Source of the DNA: Kiloniellales bacterium
GTDB taxonomy: Bacteria > Pseudomonadota > Alphaproteobacteria > Kiloniellales > JAKSBE01
Direction of reading: 5' to 3'
Length of the DNA: 57,808 nt
NCBI GenBank assembly: GCA_030066685.1
Contig: JASJBF010000037.1
Span: forward strand, 1 to 57,808
Below the pieces are notes generated by a model. The model saw nothing but the letters and a program-made list of their open reading frames with translations, did no database searches and was not told where the DNA came from. Positions 52,757 to 57,808 of the stretch are shown here, piece after piece. The stretch's first letter is position 1. Every line of letters begins with the position of its first letter. The position numbers and the translations under genes were made by a program.

Positions 52757-53767
52757 ATGCTGGCCGCACCACCGCGAGAGCTGCCACACCGGATCGGCTT
52801 CCTGCTGATTCCGCAGTTCTCGATGATCTCCTTTTCGACGGCGGTGGAGCCGCTGCGCTTGGCCAACCGGCAATCGGGCAGGGACCTCTACGCCTGGGAG
52901 CTCTTCTCCCCGGACGGTCAGCCGGTGACCGCCTCCAACGGGATCGAGATCCGGGTCCGGGGCGGGCTGGAGGCGGCCAGCGCCCTGCCGGTGATCGTGG
53001 TCTGCGCCGGGATCGATGTCCACCGCTTCGACAACAAGGCGGTCCTGTCCTGGCTGCGCCGGATGGACCGCAAGGGCAGCGACATCGGCGCCGTCTGCAC
53101 GGCCAGCCACATCCTGGCCCGGGCCGGCCTGCTCGACGGCTTCCGCTGCACCATCCACTGGGAGAACCTGGCGAGCTTCGCCGAGGACTTTCCCAACATC
53201 GAGGTCAGCTCCGAGATCTTCGAGATCGACCGCAACCGCTTCACCTGCGCCGGCGGCACGGCGCCGCTGGACTTGATGCTGAACATGATCTCGCTGCAGC
53301 ACGGCCACGAGCTGGCGGCCAGCGTCGCCGACCAGTTCATGCACGAGCGGATCCGCGACCAGCACGACCACCAGCGGATCTCGCTGCCGGCGCGCCTGGG
53401 CGTGCGCCATCCCAAGCTGCTGACCGTGATCGAGATGATGGAGCAGAACCTGGAGGAGCCCCTGTCCCGCGGCGAGTTGGCGCGGGCGGCCCGGCTCTCG
53501 ACCCGGCAGCTCGAGCGGCTGTTCCGCAAGTACCTGAGCCGCTCGCCGGCCCGCTACTATCTCGAGCTGAGGCTGAACCGGGCCCGCCTGCTGCTGCTGC
53601 AGACCAACATGTCGGTGATCGACGTGGCGCTGGCCTGCGGCTTCGTATCAGCCTCCCACTTCTCCAAGTGCTACCGCGACTTCTTCGGCCACACGCCGCG
53701 CAAGGAGCGCGGCCTGCCGCTCGCCGGCAGCGGCGCCGGCAACAACCGGGTCGTGGCTGCGATTTAG
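52757..53767 (+). CDS. GbdR-like AraC-family regulator (GATase1-like + HTH)
   Basis: The 336-aa protein has an N-terminal DJ-1/PfpI-like (class I glutamine amidotransferase-like) domain (IGFLLIPQFSMISFSTAVEPLRLANR, CTASHILARAGLLDG) and a C-terminal double AraC helix-turn-helix (LSRGELARAARLSTRQLERLFRKY; VIDVALACGFVSASHFSKCYRDFFG). This is the architecture of GbdR, the glycine-betaine and dimethylglycine-responsive activator of Pseudomonas. It is divergent from soxB, so it likely activates the sox operon and perhaps other betaine genes of the window. Confidence 0.88.
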   Translation: MLAAPPRELPHRIGFLLIPQFSMISFSTAVEPLRLANRQSGRDLYAWELFSPDGQPVTASNGIEIRVRGGLEAASALPVIVVCAGIDVHRFDNKAVLSWLRRMDRKGSDIGAVCTASHILARAGLLDGFRCTIHWENLASFAEDFPNIEVSSEIFEIDRNRFTCAGGTAPLDLMLNMISLQHGHELAASVADQFMHERIRDQHDHQRISLPARLGVRHPKLLTVIEMMEQNLEEPLSRGELARAARLSTRQLERLFRKYLSRSPARYYLELRLNRARLLLLQTNMSVIDVALACGFVSASHFSKCYRDFFGHTPRKERGLPLAGSGAGNNRVVAAI

Positions 53768-53879
53768 TCGACCGGCGCGCGGTCCGAGGCCGCCAGTCTG
53801 TGATCCATTCTCCAGCTGTCCGGGACGGGCTGGGCTCGTTGCTGTGCGATTGAGGCTCGGAGGGCCGCTCCAAACGCCT

Positions 53880-54005
53880 CCTCCCCCTTGATGGGGGAGG
53901 ATCAAGGAGGGGGTGGCGGCCGGTAGGCCGCAAGGATCCCGCCCAATCATATATATGGAGCCGACTTCACCCCCCACCCCGACCCTCCCCCACAAGGGGG
54001 GAGGG
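53880..54005. repeat. Paired GC hairpin repeat, locus 2
   Basis: Hairpins at 53880-53900 (CCTCCCCC-TTGAT-GGGGGAGG) and 53983-54005 (CCCTCCCCC-ACAA-GGGGGGAGGG) are the same units as at 26116-26215, but with their C-rich tails facing inward instead of outward. They lie between the convergent GbdR-like and HD-domain genes, where they could serve as bidirectional transcription or stability signals. Confidence 0.85.
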
Positions 54006-54050
54006 AGCTTCATGTCAGGTCTTGGGATTGGTGGTACCCATCGGCGTCGG

Positions 54051-54611
54051 TCAGTAGTTCATCTTCGGTTCGCGGGCGAAGAGGCGGCGGACCATGGGCT
54101 CGAAGGCCGCCAGGGGCAGGGTGTCGTAGTCCGGGTCGAAGGAGGTCTGGTCCCAGCGCTCGCAGAAGGCGGCGGTGATCTCGAAGCAGGGATGGCCGCG
54201 GAAGCTCTCGCGGGCGTCCCGGTCCAGGCCGAAGTGGTGGAAGTAGTAGTAGCCCTGGAAGATGCCGTGGTGGAGGACCAGCCAGTGGTTCGCCTCGCCG
54301 ACGTAGGGCCGCAGGACGGCGGCGGCGAGCTGGCTGTGATTCTCCGGCGCCAGGACGTCGCCGATGTCGTGGAGCAGGGCGACCACCACGGTCTCCTCGT
54401 CGGCCCCGTCTCGCAGGGCGCGGGTCGCGGTCTGCAGCGAATGCTGGTAGCGGTCGATGCGGTAGCCGAACTTCGGCCCCGCCATCGCCTTGAGCATGCC
54501 GAGCACGCTGTCGGCGAGGGTTGCCCGCGTGTGGGCGCGGAGCAGGCCGTCGACCAGGGCATAGTCCTCGGCCGTGCCCTGGTCCATGCGGGTGAAGCTG
54601 ACGCTGTCCAT
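54051..54611 (-). CDS. HD-domain protein, PhnZ/TmpB-like diiron oxygenase candidate
   Basis: ATG 54611 gives 186 aa; the open frame extends upstream into the next gene, but MDSVSFTRMDQGTAEDYALV is the plausible start. The HD motif is intact (His57, LLHDIGD with His81-Asp82), with further His at 92, 109, 114, 115 and 125/126 and ERWD (Asp154). This is richer in His than a plain HD phosphohydrolase and follows the PhnZ/myo-inositol-oxygenase type H...HD...H...H...D diiron layout, including an RWD motif. TmpB of that family yields glycine betaine from a hydroxylated trimethylamino-phosphonate, so the betaine context is suggestive. The TmpA partner is not in the window. Confidence 0.65.
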   Translation of the reverse strand: MDSVSFTRMDQGTAEDYALVDGLLRAHTRATLADSVLGMLKAMAGPKFGYRIDRYQHSLQTATRALRDGADEETVVVALLHDIGDVLAPENHSQLAAAVLRPYVGEANHWLVLHHGIFQGYYYFHHFGLDRDARESFRGHPCFEITAAFCERWDQTSFDPDYDTLPLAAFEPMVRRLFAREPKMNY

Positions 54612-54655
54612 GGCTGCCCTCCTGAAGGACCCCCGGCCCCGGTCGCGGTCCGGGC

Positions 54656-55189
54656 TTATTCGTTCCGTTCGGCCCTGCCTGCGGCCCAGTCCCCGGCGGC
54701 CAGGGCGTAGACGAAGATCCGGCCCTTGGCGGCGACCCGATCGTGGTCGAGCCGAAAGCCGAGTGCCCTCATGATCCGGTGTGAGGCCGCGTTGCGCTCC
54801 TCCACCACCGACATCACCGCTCCGAGAGCGAAGCGGTCGAAGCCCTGGTCGAGGACCGCCGCGATCGCCTCGCGCGCCAGGCCTCGGCCCCAGTAGCGGC
54901 GCAGCAGGGCGTAGCGCAGGAAGGGCTCGGGCCGCTCCGACATCGAAAAGAAGCCGCATTCTCCGACGAAGTCGCCGGTCGACTTCAGGCTCAGCGCGTA
55001 GAGGCCGCGCCCCTCGCGCGCCCAGTTGGCCAGGTGGCCGGCGAAGACCTCCTTCGCCTGGACCCGGTCCAGGCACCCCAGCTTGGTGTGGCGGGTGACC
55101 TCCGGATCGCCGTAGAGCGTCACCGCCGCCTCCAGGTGCTCCGGGACGTAGGGGTCCAGCAACAGGCGCTCCGTCTCAATCCGAGTCAC
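54656..55189 (-). CDS. GNAT-family N-acetyltransferase (RimJ/RimL type)
   Basis: The 177-aa protein starts MTRIETERLLLDPYVPEHLEA, the RimJ/RimL-type opening, and contains RYWGRGLAREAIAAVLDQGF (acetyl-CoA loop) and VEERNAASHRIMRALGFR. It acetylates an unknown N-terminal or small-molecule amine. It is followed by the HD-domain gene on the same strand with a 44-bp gap, so the two may be co-transcribed. Confidence 0.85.
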   Translation of the reverse strand: MTRIETERLLLDPYVPEHLEAAVTLYGDPEVTRHTKLGCLDRVQAKEVFAGHLANWAREGRGLYALSLKSTGDFVGECGFFSMSERPEPFLRYALLRRYWGRGLAREAIAAVLDQGFDRFALGAVMSVVEERNAASHRIMRALGFRLDHDRVAAKGRIFVYALAAGDWAAGRAERNE

Positions 55190-55288
55190 GGCCTGCCCCT
55201 TGCTCGCAGGGGGACGAAGGGGAGGGCGGCTGCGTAACGCAAGTCATCACGTGCCGAAGTATGCAACAGGCCTCAGGGAGACGACAGG

Positions 55289-55480
55289 ATGACGAGTCGC
55301 AGCAAACGTGTGGTGACGATCTTCGGAGCCTTCGGCCTAGCCCTGGTGTTGTCGGGCTGTCACTACCATCACCTCCGTCACCACCGCCACCACCACGGCC
55401 ACGGTTTCGACCAGGGGCACCACGGTCACGGCGGCGCATACCACGGCCACTACAAGAAAATGCATCACGACGACGACTGA
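55289..55480 (+). CDS. His-rich small lipoprotein
   Basis: The 63-aa product has a signal peptide (VVTIFGAFGLALVLSGC, lipobox LSGC) and a tail in which more than a third of residues are His (HYHHLRHHRHHHGHGFDQGHHGHGG), ending KKMHHDDD. Such proteins bind Ni, Zn, Cu or Co in the envelope. It lies beside the RACo gene of the cobalamin-dependent system, so cobalt or nickel buffering is a possibility. Confidence 0.75.
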   Translation: MTSRSKRVVTIFGAFGLALVLSGCHYHHLRHHRHHHGHGFDQGHHGHGGAYHGHYKKMHHDDD

Positions 55481-55509
55481 GGATCCGGCGCGCAGTGCCC
55501 GGTCCCCCT

Positions 55510-57534
55510 TCAGGCCCCGTTGCGCCGACGGCGCCGGCGGCGGCCCTCGGCCGGTGCCGCCACCGCCTTGGCGGCGCGCGGTGCGGGCAGCTTCACCGCC
55601 TCGGCGAGCTTGGGGAAGGCCGCGGTGGAATGCGGAATGCCCATGGCCTCGACGAAGTGGGCCTGGAACTGCGGCTCGACCGCGGTCTCGACCTTCTCGA
55701 CCCCGCGCACGATGCGCTGGATCTCGTCGCGGGCGGTCTGGTTCAGGAGCGCGATCCGGGCCCCGGTGCCGGCGGCGTTGCCGGCCGCGTAGACGTGCGC
55801 AAGGTCGCAGTCCGGGATCAGGCCCAGGATCATGGCGTACTTGACGTCGATGTGGCTGCCGAAGGCGCCGGCCAGGACGATGCGGTCGACCCGGTCGATG
55901 CCCAGGCGGTCCATCAGCAGGCGCGCGCCGGCGTAGAGCGCCGCCTTGGCGAGCTGGATCGCGCGGACGTCGTTCTGGGTGATGCGGATCTCCGGCTCGC
56001 CGGCGTGCAGCAGGTAGGAGAAGGTCCGTCCGTCGGCCTCGACCCGGCTGCTGCGCGCCCGGGCGGCGCCGTCGATGGTGCCGTCGCCGGTCAGGATCCC
56101 GGCCAGGTACATCTCGGCCAGGACCTCGATGATGCCGGAGCCGCAGATGCCGGTGACCCCGGTCGCCGCCGTCTCCGCCTCGAAGCCGTCCTCGTCTGAC
56201 CAGAGCTCGCTGCCGATGATTCGGAAGCGCGGCTCCAGGGTTTCGGGGTCGATGCGGACCCGCTCGATGGCCCCCGGCGCGGCGCGCTGCCCGCCGGAGA
56301 TCTGGGCGCCCTCGAAGGCCGGGCCGGTCGGCGAGGAGGCGGCCAGCAGGCGCTCCTTGTTGCCGAGGACGATCTCGGCGTTGGTGCCGACGTCGACGAT
56401 CAGGCTGATCTCATCGCGCTGCTGGGGACTCTCGGAAAGGATCACCCCGGCGGTGTCGGCGCCGACGTGCCCGGCGATGCAGGGCAGGATGTAGACCCGC
56501 GCGTCCTCGTTCATGACCAGGCCGAGCTCGCTGGCCCAGAGGGTCATGCCGCTGTTTGTCGCGAGCGCGAAGGGCGCGCCGCCGAGCTCGGTCGGATCGA
56601 TGCCGAGCAGCAGGTGGTGCATGATCGGGTTGCCGACGAAGGTCGCGTTGAGGATCTCCTCGACCGCGATCCCGGCCTCCGCGGCGACCTCGGCGATCAG
56701 CCGCTTGATGCCCGTGCGGACCGCGGCGGTCAGCTCGGCGTCGCCGCCCGGGTGCATCATGACGTAGGAGACCCGGCTCATCAGGTCCTCGCCAAAACGG
56801 ATCTGCGGGTTCATCACCCCGCCCGAGGCGACGACCTCGCCGGTCGAGAGGTTGCAGAGGTGGGCGGCGATGGTGGTCGAGCCGACGTCGACCGCCAGGC
56901 CGTAGGCGCGGTCGTGGAAGCCCGGCCAGATCGCGGTGATGCGCTGGCCGCGGTGGACCGCGACGGTGACCTTCCAGTGCCCCTCGCGCAATGCCTTTTG
57001 AAGCCGCTGGAGGGTGTGCAGGTCGCACTCCTCCAGGCCGGTCAGGCCCCACTGCTCGGCCAGGGCCTTGAGCAGACGCTCCAGGTCGCCGGTCGGCTGG
57101 TGCATGTCGGGCTCTTCGACCTCGACGTAGTGGAGGCGCATCGCCGGGTCGAGCTGGATGTCGCGGACCTCGGCGCGCTTACGCACGACCTGCTTGTGGA
57201 CCTGGCTTTCCGGCGGCACGTCCACGACCGCGTCGCCGGCCAGGCAGGCCTGGCAGGACAGGCGGCGCCCCGGCTGCAGGCCGCGCTTCCCGGCGTAGCG
57301 CGCCTCGACCTCGTTGAAGGCGGTCAGGTGCCCGGCCTTGCTGACAAGGCCGTGCTTGGCGAAGTCGCCCTCCGCGACCTCAATCTGGCAGCGGCCGCAG
57401 AGGCCGCGGCCGCCGCAGACGGAATCGATGTCGACGCCGAGCGCGCGGGCCGCCTTGAGCAGGGGGGTCCCGGCCGGGAAGCGGCCGCGGCGGCCGGACG
57501 GCGTAAAGACGACGCGGCTGTCCGCCTCGCTCAT
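55510..57534 (-). CDS. RACo-type corrinoid activation protein (2Fe-2S + ASKHA, DUF4445)
   Basis: ATG 57534 gives 674 aa. The N-terminal 2Fe-2S ferredoxin domain has Cys40-x5-Cys46-x2-Cys49 and Cys94 (plus Cys97). A long linker leads to the ASKHA-type ATP-binding domain with YGLAVDVGSTTIAAHLC, and later LIVDVGTNAEIVLGN and GICGSGIIEVLAEMYLAG. Such proteins use ATP and ferredoxin-type electrons to return cob(II)alamin in a corrinoid methyltransferase system to the active cob(I) state. That matches the two MttB-family proteins of this window. The C-terminus is an unusual run of Arg residues. Confidence 0.9.
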   Translation of the reverse strand: MSEADSRVVFTPSGRRGRFPAGTPLLKAARALGVDIDSVCGGRGLCGRCQIEVAEGDFAKHGLVSKAGHLTAFNEVEARYAGKRGLQPGRRLSCQACLAGDAVVDVPPESQVHKQVVRKRAEVRDIQLDPAMRLHYVEVEEPDMHQPTGDLERLLKALAEQWGLTGLEECDLHTLQRLQKALREGHWKVTVAVHRGQRITAIWPGFHDRAYGLAVDVGSTTIAAHLCNLSTGEVVASGGVMNPQIRFGEDLMSRVSYVMMHPGGDAELTAAVRTGIKRLIAEVAAEAGIAVEEILNATFVGNPIMHHLLLGIDPTELGGAPFALATNSGMTLWASELGLVMNEDARVYILPCIAGHVGADTAGVILSESPQQRDEISLIVDVGTNAEIVLGNKERLLAASSPTGPAFEGAQISGGQRAAPGAIERVRIDPETLEPRFRIIGSELWSDEDGFEAETAATGVTGICGSGIIEVLAEMYLAGILTGDGTIDGAARARSSRVEADGRTFSYLLHAGEPEIRITQNDVRAIQLAKAALYAGARLLMDRLGIDRVDRIVLAGAFGSHIDVKYAMILGLIPDCDLAHVYAAGNAAGTGARIALLNQTARDEIQRIVRGVEKVETAVEPQFQAHFVEAMGIPHSTAAFPKLAEAVKLPAPRAAKAVAAPAEGRRRRRRRNGA

Positions 57535-57565
57535 GCCTGCCTGCCTGGCCGGTCGCGGGTTGAAA

Positions 57566-57808
57566 TCATGAGTCCGGCCAGAGGCCGTGGTTGCCGTCTT
57601 GGCGCTGCGGCAGGCCGTCGGCGATCTCGTAGTAGTCGCCCTTGTCGCCAACGAAGATGTGGGCTGCGGTCTCCAGCCCGTTTCCGTCGTCGAGCGTGCC
57701 GGCCATGATCGAGACATGGGCCGCGCCGTCGCGCTGCCAGAAGAGGTTGGCGCCGCAGCTGCGGCAGAAGCCGCGCCGCGCCGTCTCCGAGGAGCGGTAC
57801 CAGCTCAG
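57566..57808 (-). CDS. GFA-family protein, C-terminal part (cut by the window edge)
   Basis: An 81-codon frame ends at a stop (57566-57568) and is open at the right edge, with no start in the window. It contains RRGFCRSCGANLFWQRDG, the zinc-binding FCxxCGxxL motif of glutathione-dependent formaldehyde-activating (GFA) proteins, and then the typical SIMAGTLDD and HIFVGDKGDYYEIADGLP. GFA-type proteins bind glutathione and formaldehyde. Formaldehyde is a by-product of the N-demethylases in this window. It ends 31 bp before the RACo start on the same strand. Confidence 0.82.
   Translation of the reverse strand: MSWYRSSETARRGFCRSCGANLFWQRDGAAHVSIMAGTLDDGNGLETAAHIFVGDKGDYYEIADGLPQRQDGNHGLWPDS

Noticed and set aside
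54612-55076. Upstream extension of the HD-domain frame
   Set aside because: It overlaps the acetyltransferase gene in another frame and reads as a GC-shadow (Arg/Gly/Pro-rich) sequence.

Overview
The window is GC-rich and has the gene content and codon use of a free-living aerobic alphaproteobacterium, probably a marine or soil member of the Rhodospirillales/Kiloniellales type. That placement is inferred from gene families and composition, not from a marker gene. The dominant theme is catabolism of choline, glycine betaine and other N-methylated amines. Relevant genes are a GMC/choline-dehydrogenase-like enzyme (13.1-14.7 kb), two non-pyrrolysine MttB-family corrinoid methyltransferases (5.5-7.1 and 21.5-23.1 kb), a covalent-FAD dimethylglycine dehydrogenase/GcvT protein (2.8-5.2 kb), two old-yellow-enzyme demethylases of the TMA-dehydrogenase/DgcA type (24.1-28.3 kb), heterotetrameric sarcosine oxidase soxBDAG (47.3-52.5 kb) with a divergent GbdR-like regulator, a RACo-type corrinoid reductive activator (55.5-57.5 kb) and a partial GFA protein at the right edge. 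Together these could strip methyl groups from betaine down to glycine. The corrinoid carrier protein itself is not in the window.

Layout. 0-7 kb: alanine/glycine symporter, universal stress protein, DMGDH and divergent MttB-1. 7-16.7 kb: a redox/copper block with a c-heme DUF3365 protein divergent from an SqrR/BigR-like ArsR repressor, a lipoprotein hydrolase, a Tat-exported multicopper oxidase plus cytochrome c, an OsmC protein, the GMC oxidoreductase, and a DUF2946-like/PepSY pair. 17.0-20.25 kb: an exported catalase-peroxidase (KatG) enclosed by two inverted copies of a double-palindrome repeat, followed by an IS3 orfA remnant. 20.5-28.7 kb: LysR regulator and the second betaine operon (mttB-2, ornithine cyclodeaminase family, two flavin oxidoreductases). 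28.7-38.9 kb: mixed genes (LysR/beta-hydroxyacid dehydrogenase, EamA transporter, Pit phosphate transporter with DUF47 partner, IS3 relic with paired hairpins, CNNM/CorC protein, a protein I do not recognise, GNAT, a MITE-like element, class II glutamine amidotransferase).

39.0-41.1 kb: a dense minus-strand array of 21 tRNA or tRNA-like genes covering 17 amino acids. Many units are only 1-8 bp apart and several have abnormal anatomy: C33 anticodon loops, a tRNA-Leu without the long variable arm, a tRNA-Arg(GCG), and two degenerate units. It is preceded by a promoter-like site, a 45-codon ORF and an intrinsic-terminator hairpin that ends 3 nt before the first tRNA. I regard this as the most unusual system in the window.

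41.5-57.8 kb: small lipoproteins, LysR and a secreted protein, a 607-aa choice-of-anchor-I lipoprotein, a low-GC AlbA_2/Schlafen-type gene that looks foreign, then the sox operon, a PhnZ/TmpB-like HD-domain protein, acetyltransferase, His-rich lipoprotein, RACo and GFA. All calls are from reading the sequence and translations; no database search was run.
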